NCBI RefSeq assembly: GCF_900143085.1
Contig: NZ_FRCZ01000004.1
Coordinates: 186,001-250,000 of the forward strand
Length of the DNA stretch: 64,000 nt
Direction: 5' to 3'
Origin: Gracilibacillus kekensis
Lineage (GTDB): Bacteria > Bacillota > Bacilli > Bacillales > Amphibacillaceae
The notes beneath the pieces were generated by a model that did no database searches, was not told where the DNA came from, and saw nothing but the letters and a program-made list of their open reading frames with translations. This document shows positions 17,874-27,115 of this stretch, one piece after another; position 1 is the first letter of the stretch, and the number at the start of each line of letters is the position of its first letter. The position numbers and the translations under genes were made by a program.

Positions 17874-19874
17874 ATGTCAAACCAAACGGAACAAATGTCT
17901 ATTAATGCAATTCGAACGTTGTCTATAGACGCGATTGAAAAAGCTAATTCTGGTCATCCAGGTTTACCAATGGGCGCTGCCCCAATGGCTTACACACTTT
18001 GGACTGAACACATGAACCATAACCCAAAGAGCTCGAAATGGTTTAATCGTGACCGTTTTGTACTTTCTGCAGGTCATGGCTCTATGCTACTTTACAGCTT
18101 ATTACACTTATCAGGTTATGATGTTTCTATTGATGACCTAAAAGGATTTCGTCAATGGGATTCTAAAACACCAGGCCATCCTGAAGTTCACCATACAGAT
18201 GGTGTAGAAGCAACTACTGGTCCACTAGGGCAAGGTATTGCGATGAGTGTAGGTATGGCTATGGCTGAAAAACATTTATCAGCAAAATACAACAAAGACA
18301 ACTACAATGTTGTAGATCATCACACCTATGCTATTGTTAGTGATGGTGATTTAATGGAAGGTATTTCACACGAAACGGCATCATTAGCAGGACATTTAAA
18401 ATTAGGCAAACTTATTGCACTTTATGATTCTAATGATATCTCATTAGATGGAGAGCTCAATAAGTCATTCTCTGAAAATGTAGAAGATCGCTTTAAAGCT
18501 TATGGATGGCAAGTCATTCGTGTAGAAGATGGTAATGATACAAAAGCCATTTCAAAAGCAATTGAAGAGGCAAAGCAAAACACAGACCAACCGACACTTA
18601 TTGAAGTGAAAACAGTTATTGGTTATGGTTCACCTAATAAATCAGGTTCTGCAGCATCACACGGTGCAGCACTGGGTGCTGATGAAGTGGCACTTACAAA
18701 AGAATTTTATAAATGGGAACACGAAGATTTCCATGTACCTGATGAAGTTTACCAGGACTTCAACAAAAAAATCGTAGAACAAGGCAAAGAAACTGAACAA
18801 AAATGGAACGAATTGTTTGATTCATACAAGAAAGCTTTTCCTGAAGTAGGAAAAGAGCTTGACGACGCAATCAATAACAAGTTACCTGAAGGTTGGGATA
18901 AAAATCTCCCTGTATATGAAGCTGGAAAAGACGAAGCAGCGACACGTGCTACTTCAGGAGAAGTTTTAAATGCAATCGCTGATGCAGTACCAACATTATT
19001 TGGTGGTAGTGCAGACTTAGCTGGTTCTAACAAAACGAATATTAACAATGCTGGTGATTTTTCTGCAGCTACTCCAGAAGAGCGTAATATCTGGTTTGGT
19101 GTACGTGAATTTGCGATGGCAGCTGCGTTAAATGGTATGACATTACATGGCGGATTAAAAGTATTCGGTGGAACGTTCTTTGTATTTAGTGACTACTTAC
19201 GTCCAGCTGTTCGTTTATCAGCGATTCAAAATCTACCTGTCACATACGTATTAACTCATGACTCAATTGCAGTAGGGGAAGATGGACCAACTCATGAGCC
19301 TGTTGAACAATTAGCAGCATTCAGAGCCATGCCAAACCTTTCTGTTATTCGTCCAGCTGACGGAAATGAAGTTCAAGCTGCTTGGCGTTTAGCGATCGAA
19401 TCAACAGACCAGCCAACTGCATTAGTTCTTACACGTCAAGGTCTACCGACACTTGAAGGTACAGCTAAAAATGCATATGAAGGTGTTAAAAAAGGTGGCT
19501 ACGTAGTAAGTCCAGCTTCAAAAGAAACACCAGATGCAATTTTAGTTGCAACTGGTTCAGAAGTTCAACTTGCAGTCAAAGCACAAGCAGCACTAAAAGA
19601 ACAAGGTAAAGATGTCAGTGTTGTCAGCATTCCATCATGGGATCGCTTTGATAAGCAAGATGCTGCTTATAAAGAAGCTGTACTTCCAAAAACAGTAACT
19701 AAACGAGTAGGTATCGAAATGGCTGCATCTCTTGGATGGGAACGCTACGTAGGTATCGAAGGTAAAACCATTACAATTGACACGTTTGGTGCTTCGGCAA
19801 ACGGGAACAAAATTATTGAAGAATATGGTTTCACTGTAGAGAATGTTGTTAAACACGTGAATGAATTATTTTAA
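17874..19874 (+). CDS. tkt: Transketolase
   Basis: This thiamine-diphosphate enzyme of the non-oxidative pentose phosphate pathway moves two-carbon units between sugar phosphates. The 666 residues carry [18 protein letters not shown] at the N-terminus, the TPP/metal motif [12 protein letters not shown] near residue 155 and [15 protein letters not shown] in the pyrimidine domain. [17 protein letters not shown] follows, then the C-terminal domain. ATG 17874 behind AAAGGGG is preferred over an in-frame ATG 39 nt upstream. Monocistronic, with a strong terminator. Confidence 0.97.
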   Translation: MSNQTEQMSINAIRTLSIDAIEKANSGHPGLPMGAAPMAYTLWTEHMNHNPKSSKWFNRDRFVLSAGHGSMLLYSLLHLSGYDVSIDDLKGFRQWDSKTPGHPEVHHTDGVEATTGPLGQGIAMSVGMAMAEKHLSAKYNKDNYNVVDHHTYAIVSDGDLMEGISHETASLAGHLKLGKLIALYDSNDISLDGELNKSFSENVEDRFKAYGWQVIRVEDGNDTKAISKAIEEAKQNTDQPTLIEVKTVIGYGSPNKSGSAASHGAALGADEVALTKEFYKWEHEDFHVPDEVYQDFNKKIVEQGKETEQKWNELFDSYKKAFPEVGKELDDAINNKLPEGWDKNLPVYEAGKDEAATRATSGEVLNAIADAVPTLFGGSADLAGSNKTNINNAGDFSAATPEERNIWFGVREFAMAAALNGMTLHGGLKVFGGTFFVFSDYLRPAVRLSAIQNLPVTYVLTHDSIAVGEDGPTHEPVEQLAAFRAMPNLSVIRPADGNEVQAAWRLAIESTDQPTALVLTRQGLPTLEGTAKNAYEGVKKGGYVVSPASKETPDAILVATGSEVQLAVKAQAALKEQGKDVSVVSIPSWDRFDKQDAAYKEAVLPKTVTKRVGIEMAASLGWERYVGIEGKTITIDTFGASANGNKIIEEYGFTVENVVKHVNELF

Positions 19875-19883
19875 ATAATAAAT

Positions 19884-19917
19884 GGGACGAGGGACGGGTT
19901 CCTCGTCCTGTTTTTTT
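19884..19917 (+). terminator. Terminator after tkt
   Basis: Stem GGACGAGG/CCTCGTCC with an 8-nt loop, then seven T. Confidence 0.88.
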
Positions 19918-20002
19918 GCATGAGATCTCTTAAACAAGTGCTTGTATTATTAGATAACTTTTACTATACTGTATAAGAGACGAGTTGAAGGAGGAACAGT
20001 GA

Positions 20003-20227
20003 ATGAGTACAATTTGGGTAATACTTATCGCAGTAGGTGCTCTAATTGCTGGTGTGGCATTAGGCTTTTTTATTGCGAGAAAGTATATGATGAATTACTT
20101 AAAGAAAAACCCACCAATTAACGAACAAATGCTACGAACATTAATGATGCAGATGGGTCAGAAACCATCTCAAAAGAAAATTAAACAAATGATGCGTTCG
20201 ATGAATAATCAAATGGATAACAAATAA
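20003..20227 (+). CDS. yneF: UPF0154 membrane protein YneF
   Basis: A 74-residue protein with one N-terminal membrane span ([20 protein letters not shown]) and a basic cytoplasmic tail with the family segment [19 protein letters not shown]. It matches YneF of B. subtilis in size, topology and position after tkt. ATG follows GAAGGAGG. A possible promoter (TTGTAT at 19942, 17-nt spacer, TATACT at 19965) lies upstream. Function is unknown. Confidence 0.93.
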   Translation: MSTIWVILIAVGALIAGVALGFFIARKYMMNYLKKNPPINEQMLRTLMMQMGQKPSQKKIKQMMRSMNNQMDNK

Positions 20228-20259
20228 AACGCATTGTAACATAATTGTCGAATTAGAAT

Positions 20260-20286
20260 CCTTGCTTATTTACAGCAAGGGTTTTA
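20260..20286 (+). terminator. Terminator after yneF
   Basis: Stem CCTTGC/GCAAGG with a 9-nt loop followed by GTTTTATT. Confidence 0.65.
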
Positions 20287-20338
20287 TTATATTTATAGGA
20301 AATACATAACTATAATTTTCTATTTTGGAGTGACCAAT

Positions 20339-21043
20339 TTGACAGAAGTGAACATTTTTATTGCATTTGGTGCCGGCTTTTTATCTTTTATATCTCCTTG
20401 TGTACTACCACTATATCCTGCCTTTTTATCCTATATCACAGGAATGAGTGTAAACGATATAAAACAAGAGAATGCCATGTTTAACTATAAAAGTATCTTA
20501 CATACATTATTTTTCTTGATCGGTTTTTCAAGTATATTTATAATTCTCGGTTTCACTACTAGTTTTATCGGGGAATTTCTAACAAGATGGGATGATCTAA
20601 TACGACAAGTTGGAGCGATATTAATAATCTTTTTTGGATTGATTATTATCGGGGCATTGAATTTTGACTTTCTGATGAAAGAAAAGAAAGTACATTTCAA
20701 GAATCGACCAGCAGGATTTCTCGGTTCCTTTATTATTGGAATGGCCTTCTCCTTGGGCTGGACGCCTTGTACAGGTCCGATACTAATGGCTGTGATCTCA
20801 TTAGCTGCGACGAATACAGAAGTAGGTATTTTGTTAATGACAGCTTATTCGTTAGGATTCTCTATTCCATTCTTTATTTTAGCTTTCTTTGTTGGTAAAA
20901 TGAAATGGATCAAACGTCATTCGCAAAAGCTTGTAAAAATTGGTGGTTACGTGATGATATTTATGGGCTTTTTCTTGTTTTTTGATTTTATGACGAAATT
21001 AACATCTTTTCTTGCCGGGTTTTTTAATTTTCAAGGATTCTAA
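20339..21043 (+). CDS. ccdA: Cytochrome c-type biogenesis protein CcdA
   Basis: CcdA is a six-span membrane protein that carries electrons from cytoplasmic thioredoxin to extracytoplasmic thiol-disulfide proteins, for cytochrome c maturation and spore cortex synthesis. The redox Cys pair is visible: Cys21 in ISPCVLPLYPAF and Cys144 in GWTPCTGPILM. TTG 20339 lies 8 nt after TTGGAG and gives 234 residues, the B. subtilis length; a GTG at 20330 overlaps the site. A TlpA-type thioredoxin gene at 26493 is a likely recipient. In B. subtilis yneI and yneJ follow; here an mrpB homologue does. Confidence 0.95.
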   Translation: MTEVNIFIAFGAGFLSFISPCVLPLYPAFLSYITGMSVNDIKQENAMFNYKSILHTLFFLIGFSSIFIILGFTTSFIGEFLTRWDDLIRQVGAILIIFFGLIIIGALNFDFLMKEKKVHFKNRPAGFLGSFIIGMAFSLGWTPCTGPILMAVISLAATNTEVGILLMTAYSLGFSIPFFILAFFVGKMKWIKRHSQKLVKIGGYVMIFMGFFLFFDFMTKLTSFLAGFFNFQGF

Positions 21044-21084
21044 AGGTACACTTTGGAGAACATAATTGCTAGGAGGATTCGTAT

Positions 21085-21510
21085 ATGGTGAAAACAAATG
21101 ATTTAATATTAAAAACGATGACGGTATTAATTTCTTTTATTTTATTCGGTTTTTCGGTTAATCTATTTTTTGCAGGTCACAACGCACCAGGTGGTGGATT
21201 TATTGGTGGTTTGATGACAGCAGCTGCTATTATTTTGATGTACATGGCATATGGAGAAAGAGCAATTAATAAAGTGCTACCAATAAATTATCGCACACTA
21301 CTAACGATTGGTTTGCTCATTGCGATTGCTACTGGTGTTGGATCTTTTTTGTTTGGTGAACCGTTCCTTAGTCAAACGTACGATTATTTTAATTTTCCTA
21401 TCTTTGGGAAAATGGAATTAGCTACTGCTTTGCTATTTGATTTAGGAGTATATTTAACAGTTATTGGTGTAACAATGACAATTGTACTGACGATTTCAAG
21501 TGACCGGTAA
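21085..21510 (+). CDS. Orphan MnhB/MrpB-type Na+/H+ antiporter subunit
   Basis: A 141-residue protein with four hydrophobic spans. The signature FFAGHNAPGGGFIGGLMTAA (residues 27-46) is diagnostic of the MnhB/MrpB subunit of multisubunit Mrp Na+/H+ antiporters. Those work as six- or seven-gene complexes (mrpA-G), but here it stands alone 41 nt after ccdA, where B. subtilis has yneI. It may supplement a complex encoded elsewhere or have its own role. ATG follows TAGGAGG. It ends at a bidirectional terminator. Confidence 0.88.
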   Translation: MVKTNDLILKTMTVLISFILFGFSVNLFFAGHNAPGGGFIGGLMTAAAIILMYMAYGERAINKVLPINYRTLLTIGLLIAIATGVGSFLFGEPFLSQTYDYFNFPIFGKMELATALLFDLGVYLTVIGVTMTIVLTISSDR

Positions 21511-21512
21511 TG

Positions 21513-21570
21513 AAAAACGCAGCAAGACACGTTTAAGGGGTTTCTTTACGTGATCTTGCTGCGTATTTTT
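21513..21570. terminator. Bidirectional terminator between mrpB and yneK
   Basis: Perfect 11-bp stem ACGCAGCAAGA/TCTTGCTGCGT, with AAAAA before and ATTTTTT after. The loop contains the stop codon of the convergent yneK. Confidence 0.8.
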
Positions 21571-22018
21571 TATTTTGATAGTCTTCCGGAGAGTAATGAA
21601 AATAGGTTTCATAAGGTACAACGTCTATGTTCTTTTCTTTTAATTTTTTTCGCAGGAACTTATGATCCCGCTTTGGGGTAGCCATTATGTAGCCTTGAAT
21701 AAGAGTTTCTTGTGTAATCTGCTTTTCCTTTTTCTCCAAAGCTAACTGACCAACCTTACCAGCAATCTTTTGCCTCGCAACGTCACGAAATAACTCTGGA
21801 ACGGGAGATACTAATTCTTCTAGAAAGGCTTTCTCGGATTCTCTCCATAAATGTTTTGATTTATTGATATAAAATTTTTCCCAATCTAAATCAGATTTAC
21901 CATCATCTTTTGGTAGACTTTTTAAAAATTTCCGAAACATAAAATAGCCACCTATGGTCATCAAACCTAATAAAATAAAGGTCCAAAATACAATCAACAT
22001 CATATAACTAAACGTCAT
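21533..22018 (-). CDS. yneK: DUF2621 membrane-anchored protein YneK
   Basis: 161 residues with an N-terminal membrane anchor (MMLIVFWTFILLGLMTIGGY) and a cytoplasmic domain. The conserved stretches FRKFLKSLPKDDGKSDLDWE, EELVSPVPELFRDVARQKIA and IMATPKRDHKFLRKKL are typical of the DUF2621 family (YneK in B. subtilis). It is convergent with the plus-strand genes exactly as in B. subtilis. Function is unknown. Confidence 0.9.
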   Translation of the reverse strand: MTFSYMMLIVFWTFILLGLMTIGGYFMFRKFLKSLPKDDGKSDLDWEKFYINKSKHLWRESEKAFLEELVSPVPELFRDVARQKIAGKVGQLALEKKEKQITQETLIQGYIMATPKRDHKFLRKKLKEKNIDVVPYETYFHYSPEDYQNKKYAARSRKETP

Positions 22019-22219
22019 TATTTACACCCCCAGTTTACTAATATTGCTAATTAATAGAAAGAGCATTTTATTTTTAGGTAAAATATAGTAATATAACAAT
22101 GACTCATATATTCAGTCATAAAAACCTAAATTTCTCATATAAATTACAAGAACGTTGCTATTATAGCATGATTACATGTATTTATAAACGATACATATTC
22201 AAAGTTAGGGGGAAAGGCC

Positions 22220-23311
22220 TTGCTAAACTATGTCGACCATCCTGAAGGCACAAGTGTCAATGAAGAAGATACTATTAACATCATGCTTTCTGAATTACCA
22301 AAGGATGTCCTAAACAAAATTGAAGTCAATGGTTTTGACTTGATTTGCATTAGTGATGATGCTGGGAAAATTAATTATATATCAGAATCGGTTAAACAGG
22401 TACTCGGTTTTACAAAATTACAGTTACTTGGAAAGTCTGTGTTTCGGTATATTATGAGGGATGATCAAAAATATCTAAGAACGTATTTCGACATAAAGAA
22501 TAGTGAAGAGCAGAAGTTTTATATACATATTCGTAATCAAATCGGAAGATATATCGCATTTGAAACAGTGATGCAAGTTATTAGGTGGGAAGGACAAAAT
22601 AGAATTCTTTCATTATCAAGAGATATTTCGGATAAAAAGCAGGCAGAAGAAATGCTTATACGTTCCGAAAAAATGTCTATTGCTGGTCAACTTGCTGCAG
22701 GGATAGCTCATGAAATTAGAAACCCGCTTACTTCACTTAAAGGATTTGTTCAATTACTGCAAGGCGGTGTTGATAGCAAAAGTGAGTATTATAAAATAAT
22801 GATTGATGAAATTGATAAAATTAATTCCATTACCTCAGAATTATTGTTCATTTCTAAGCCAATGACAGACGATAAAAATGATGAAAATATTTATGAAATG
22901 TTGTCTGATGTAATGACATTGTTACGTACACAGGCAAATCTCTATGATATTGACCTCATATTAGAAGTGGATGACGAATTAATTGTGCATTGTGACCGCT
23001 CTCAAATTAAGCAAGTTTTTATAAATTTAATTAAGAATGCAATTGAGGAAATGACAGATGGTGGAAAAATACATGTATTAATGAAGAAAATAGACAACGA
23101 ATGTTTAATAGCGATTCAAGATGAAGGACCAGGTATACCAAGACATCTTATCCATAAATTGAAAGAGCCTTTTTTTACCACTAAGAAAAACGGAACTGGA
23201 TTAGGTTTAATGATTTCCAATCAAATTATTGATAATCATAAAGGCAGATTAGAGATCGAATCAGAAAACGGTAAAGGAAGTAGGTTTTGTATATATCTTC
23301 CTTATCGGTGA
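22220..23311 (+). CDS. Soluble PAS-domain sensor histidine kinase (sporulation kinase-like)
   Basis: 363 residues without membrane spans. A PAS domain lies at about residues 35-140 (DAGKINYISESVKQVLGFTK). The HisKA H-box is LAAGIAHEIRNPLTSLKGF, with the phosphorylatable His near residue 169. HATPase_c has the N-box INLIKNAIEEM, G1 DEGPGIP, F-box PFFTTKK and G2 GTGLGL. No response regulator is adjacent. This is the layout of Bacillus sporulation kinases (KinA/KinE type) that feed Spo0F/Spo0A, an inference. The start is TTG after AGGGGGAAAGG. Confidence 0.9.
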   Translation: MLNYVDHPEGTSVNEEDTINIMLSELPKDVLNKIEVNGFDLICISDDAGKINYISESVKQVLGFTKLQLLGKSVFRYIMRDDQKYLRTYFDIKNSEEQKFYIHIRNQIGRYIAFETVMQVIRWEGQNRILSLSRDISDKKQAEEMLIRSEKMSIAGQLAAGIAHEIRNPLTSLKGFVQLLQGGVDSKSEYYKIMIDEIDKINSITSELLFISKPMTDDKNDENIYEMLSDVMTLLRTQANLYDIDLILEVDDELIVHCDRSQIKQVFINLIKNAIEEMTDGGKIHVLMKKIDNECLIAIQDEGPGIPRHLIHKLKEPFFTTKKNGTGLGLMISNQIIDNHKGRLEIESENGKGSRFCIYLPYR

Positions 23312-23395
23312 GGATAATAAGCAATAAAGCTATTAATATAGATTTTATAGATTTTTTGTTGTGAAACATTTTACTTATAAACCGATTTCAATTAA

Positions 23396-23416
23396 AATAG
23401 TATGGTGCATACTATT
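23396..23416. promoter_or_regulatory. Dyad upstream of aconitase, candidate CcpC operator
   Basis: AATAGTAT-N5-ATACTATT is a perfect 8-bp inverted repeat 69 nt before the acnA start. A further half-site ATAGTAT follows at 23421-23427. The B. subtilis gene is repressed by CcpC through a dyad plus half-site arrangement. The geometry is similar but the sequence is not an obvious CcpC box. Confidence 0.5.
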
Positions 23417-23484
23417 TGATATAGTATTTAGAGACGAGAGATCCGATTTCGGTCTAACATTTTTTAAGGGGGTAACTAGACGAG

Positions 23485-26187
23485 ATGACAAATCAGAATC
23501 CATTTCAAGCAAAAAAACAATTTGATCTGAACGGAAAAACGTATAACTATTACCAATTGAAGGCTTTAGAAGAAGCAGGAATTGGTAATATTGATCGTTT
23601 GCCTTTTTCTGTTCGTGTATTACTTGAATCATTAATTCGTCAATATGATGGACATGTTATTAAAGATGATCATGTAAAAAGTCTAGCAAACTGGGGAAAA
23701 GAGAAGGGACAAGACGTACCATTCAAACCTTCACGTGTAATCTTACAAGATTTTACGGGTGTTCCAGCAGTAGTTGACCTTGCTTCATTAAGAAAAGCAA
23801 TGGTTGATATGGGAGGTTCACCAGATAAAATCAATCCAGAGGTACCTGTAGACTTAGTCATTGACCACTCCGTGCAAGTAGATGAATACGGAACAAGAAA
23901 TGCACTTCAAGCGAACATGGAATTAGAATTTGAACGTAATGCAGAGCGTTATGAGTTCTTAAATTGGGCACAAAAAGCATTTGATAATTATCGTGCTGTT
24001 CCACCAGCAACAGGTATTGTACACCAGGTGAACTTGGAATACATAGCCAATGTTGTCCATGGTGTGGAAAATGATAATGGTGAAATCGATGCGTTCCCAG
24101 ATACACTTGTAGGTACTGACTCACACACTACCATGATTAATGGTTTAGGTGTACTTGGTTGGGGTGTAGGTGGAATTGAAGCAGAAGCTGGTATGCTTGG
24201 CCAACCTTCATACTTCCCGGCGCCTGATGTAATCGGTGTTAAATTCACTGGAAGCTTTCCAAATGGAACTACCGCTACTGACTTAGCTCTAAAAGTAACA
24301 CAAGTATTACGTGAGAAAAAAGTAGTTGGTAAGTTTGTTGAATTCTTTGGACCAGGATTACAGGATATGCCATTAGCAGACCGTGCAACGATTTCTAACA
24401 TGGCACCTGAATATGGTGCAACGTGTGGATTCTTCCCAGTTGATGCAGAAGCATTAAACTATCTTCGTTTAACAGGACGTAGTGAAGAACAGATTGCATT
24501 AGTAGAAAAATATTGTAAAGAAAATAGCTTATGGTATTCACCAGATCAAGCAGATGCTGACTTTACAGAATTAGTGGAAATAAATCTTTCTGAATTAGAG
24601 CCGAATCTTTCAGGACCTAAGCGTCCACAGGATTTAATTCCATTATCAAATATGAAGAAATCATTTAATGAGGCTATAACTGCGCCTGCGGGTAATCAAG
24701 GCTTTGGTTTGGATAAAGCAGAATTCGATAAAGAAGTTGAGATTGATCATCCAAATGGACGTAAATCTGTTATGAAGACAGGTGCAGTTGCAATTGCAGC
24801 GATCACATCTTGTACAAATACTTCGAATCCATACGTAATGCTAGGAGCAGGCTTGCTTGCGAAAAAAGCAGTTGAAAAAGGTTTGGAAGTGCCAGCATAT
24901 GTGAAAACATCACTAGCACCTGGTTCAAAAGTTGTTACAAGTTATCTAGAAGACTCAGGTTTAATGCATTATTTAGACCAACTTGGATTTAACTTAGTAG
25001 GTTATGGTTGTACAACATGTATCGGTAACTCAGGTCCTTTAAGAGAAGAGATTGAAAAAGCAATCGCTGATAATGACCTAACTGTTTCTTCGGTACTTTC
25101 TGGTAACCGTAATTTTGAAGGTCGTATTCATCCACTAGTAAAAGCGAACTACTTAGCATCACCACCATTAGTAGTAGCATACGCTTTAGCTGGTACTGTT
25201 GATGTCGATCTTAAAAATGAACCAATTGGACAAGATAAAGATGGTAATGATGTATTCTTTGATGACCTATGGCCATCTATGGAAGAGGTACGTGATGAAG
25301 TAGCGAAAGTAGTTACTCCAGAAATCTTCCGTAAAGAATATGCGAATGTATTTGAGTCAAATGAAAAATGGAATGCAATCGAAACAACCGATGAACCATT
25401 ATATACTTGGAATGAGGAATCTACTTATATTCAAAACCCTCCATTCTTTGAAGGATTAGCTAAAGAACCAGGTAAAGTAGAACCTTTATCAGGAATGCGT
25501 GCCATTGGTAAATTCGGTGATTCCGTTACAACCGACCACATTTCACCAGCAGGTGCGATTGCTAAAGATATGCCTGCAGGTAAACATTTACAGTCTAAGG
25601 ATGTATCACCTCGTAACTTTAACTCGTATGGTTCACGACGTGGTAATCATGAAATAATGATGCGTGGTACATTTGCCAACATCCGTATCAAAAACCAACT
25701 AGCACCTGGTACAGAGGGTGGATACACTACTTACTGGCCAACAGGTGATGTAATGCCTATTTATGATGCAGCTATGAAATACCAAGAAGCTAACACAGGT
25801 CTTGTTGTATTAGCTGGAAATGACTATGGTATGGGAAGTTCTCGTGACTGGGCGGCAAAAGGTACGAATCTATTAGGAATCAAAACCGTAATCGCTCAAA
25901 GCTTTGAACGTATCCACCGTTCAAATCTAGTAATGATGGGTGTATTGCCACTTCAATTTAAAGATGGTGATAGCGCCGATTCGCTAGGTTTAAATGGTAA
26001 GGAAACGTTTGAGGTACAGGTAGATGAATCTGTTAAACCACGTGATATCGTACCAGTAAAAGCTACTGCTGAAGATGGTAAAGTGACAGAATTTGAAGTA
26101 GTTGCACGCTTTGAAAGTGAAGTAGAAGTGGATTACTATCGTCACGGTGGTATTCTTCAAATGGTACTACGCAACAAACTAGCATAA
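23485..26187 (+). CDS. acnA: Aconitate hydratase
   Basis: This TCA-cycle enzyme converts citrate to isocitrate and is a moonlighting RNA-binding protein when its cluster is lost (citB in B. subtilis). 900 residues, IRP1/AcnA type. The [4Fe-4S] cluster cysteines are in SCTNTSNP (Cys about 444) and [10 protein letters not shown] (about 510 and 513). Other signatures are [20 protein letters not shown] and the C-terminal swivel motif [18 protein letters not shown] 23485 follows AAGGGGG. A dyad upstream suggests regulation; a strong terminator follows. Confidence 0.98.
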   Translation: MTNQNPFQAKKQFDLNGKTYNYYQLKALEEAGIGNIDRLPFSVRVLLESLIRQYDGHVIKDDHVKSLANWGKEKGQDVPFKPSRVILQDFTGVPAVVDLASLRKAMVDMGGSPDKINPEVPVDLVIDHSVQVDEYGTRNALQANMELEFERNAERYEFLNWAQKAFDNYRAVPPATGIVHQVNLEYIANVVHGVENDNGEIDAFPDTLVGTDSHTTMINGLGVLGWGVGGIEAEAGMLGQPSYFPAPDVIGVKFTGSFPNGTTATDLALKVTQVLREKKVVGKFVEFFGPGLQDMPLADRATISNMAPEYGATCGFFPVDAEALNYLRLTGRSEEQIALVEKYCKENSLWYSPDQADADFTELVEINLSELEPNLSGPKRPQDLIPLSNMKKSFNEAITAPAGNQGFGLDKAEFDKEVEIDHPNGRKSVMKTGAVAIAAITSCTNTSNPYVMLGAGLLAKKAVEKGLEVPAYVKTSLAPGSKVVTSYLEDSGLMHYLDQLGFNLVGYGCTTCIGNSGPLREEIEKAIADNDLTVSSVLSGNRNFEGRIHPLVKANYLASPPLVVAYALAGTVDVDLKNEPIGQDKDGNDVFFDDLWPSMEEVRDEVAKVVTPEIFRKEYANVFESNEKWNAIETTDEPLYTWNEESTYIQNPPFFEGLAKEPGKVEPLSGMRAIGKFGDSVTTDHISPAGAIAKDMPAGKHLQSKDVSPRNFNSYGSRRGNHEIMMRGTFANIRIKNQLAPGTEGGYTTYWPTGDVMPIYDAAMKYQEANTGLVVLAGNDYGMGSSRDWAAKGTNLLGIKTVIAQSFERIHRSNLVMMGVLPLQFKDGDSADSLGLNGKETFEVQVDESVKPRDIVPVKATAEDGKVTEFEVVARFESEVEVDYYRHGGILQMVLRNKLA

Positions 26188-26198
26188 GTAATTATGAA

Positions 26199-26232
26199 AA
26201 AGATAGCCAAAACAATGGCTATCTTTTTTTTT
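26199..26232 (+). terminator. Terminator after acnA
   Basis: Stem AGATAGCCA/TGGCTATCT with a 6-nt loop, then nine T. Confidence 0.9.
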
Positions 26233-26250
26233 ATACATTCGAAAGCAATT

Positions 26251-26322
26251 TGCAAGAAGAACTGTGTGAAATGCAAGAAGAGAAGAAAATCCTGCAAGGA
26301 GAACTGTGCGAAATGTAAGAAA
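26251..26322. repeat. Two degenerate 30-bp direct repeats, period 42
   Basis: TGCAAGAAGAACTGTGTGAA at 26251 recurs as TGCAAGGAGAACTGTGCGAA at 26293, and similarity continues for about 30 bp with four differences. They lie in the otherwise empty 305-nt gap between acnA and yneN. A weak promoter (TAGACG at 26431, TATAAT at 26454) ends the gap. Confidence 0.6.
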
Positions 26323-26492
26323 TGAAACATTATCGCTTAAATTTAACCTAGCATTCTCCATAGATAACCTAACATTTTAGTCTAGAAAATTAGGAGGACA
26401 ACAGAAGAATTTTTATTTAATTTCGATAATTAGACGACCCAGCTTTTATCTTATATAATAGGTGTTAGCGCTAAAATAAAGGATGTCATAAC

Positions 26493-27089
26493 ATGAAAAA
26501 GAACTTTTTCTCTATATTAGTTGTGCTAGTATTAGTTGTCATTTTGTTAGTAATGAATTTCACTGATATTGGAGAAAAGCAGTCAACTCCAAATATAATT
26601 GATGTTACAGGTGATACTTCTGTAGACGGTGTAACTATTACTGGACCCAATGTGAAACAGCTTCAAGAAGGAGAAACTGCAACTAATTTTACATTACCTA
26701 ACCTTAATGATGAATCTATAAATGCCTTAAATCATAATCAAGAATATGTAATAGTTAATTTTTGGGCAACATGGTGTCCGCCATGTATTGAAGAATTACC
26801 GGACTTACAAACATTTGAAAATCAACATCCAGACTTAGTAAAAGTCATAGCAGTAAATGTTACTGAAACAGAAACATCGGTGTCAAAAGTTCAAAATTTT
26901 GTGGAGGAAGAATCATTCACATTTTCGGTTGTCTTAGATGGAGAAAACGCGGTGTATGATCGTTATTCTGTTATTAATATGCCTACTAGTTTTATTATAA
27001 GGACAAGTGATCAGACAATCATGAAAAGAATCAATGGAGCTGTTTCCCTTGAGCAGCTCGAACAAATTTTTGATGAACTAAACACGTGA
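26493..27089 (+). CDS. yneN: Membrane-anchored TlpA-type thiol-disulfide oxidoreductase
   Basis: 198 residues. An N-terminal signal anchor (residues 5-24, ILVVLVLVVILLVMN) puts the thioredoxin domain outside the membrane. The active site is FWATWCPPCIEELP, and the cis-Pro loop reads INMPTSFII. It is of the ResA/StoA/YneN class and a likely partner of CcdA, encoded 5.5 kb upstream. It follows aconitase as in B. subtilis. It overlaps or touches the next gene, suggesting an operon through yneQ. Confidence 0.9.
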   Translation: MKKNFFSILVVLVLVVILLVMNFTDIGEKQSTPNIIDVTGDTSVDGVTITGPNVKQLQEGETATNFTLPNLNDESINALNHNQEYVIVNFWATWCPPCIEELPDLQTFENQHPDLVKVIAVNVTETETSVSKVQNFVEEESFTFSVVLDGENAVYDRYSVINMPTSFIIRTSDQTIMKRINGAVSLEQLEQIFDELNT

Positions 27090-27115
27090 TGAAAAGAAAA
27101 GGAAGGAGTATGTTT

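Noticed and set aside
23858-24401. Minus-strand open frames inside aconitase
   Set aside because: Composition and position match antisense shadows of a highly conserved gene with biased codons.
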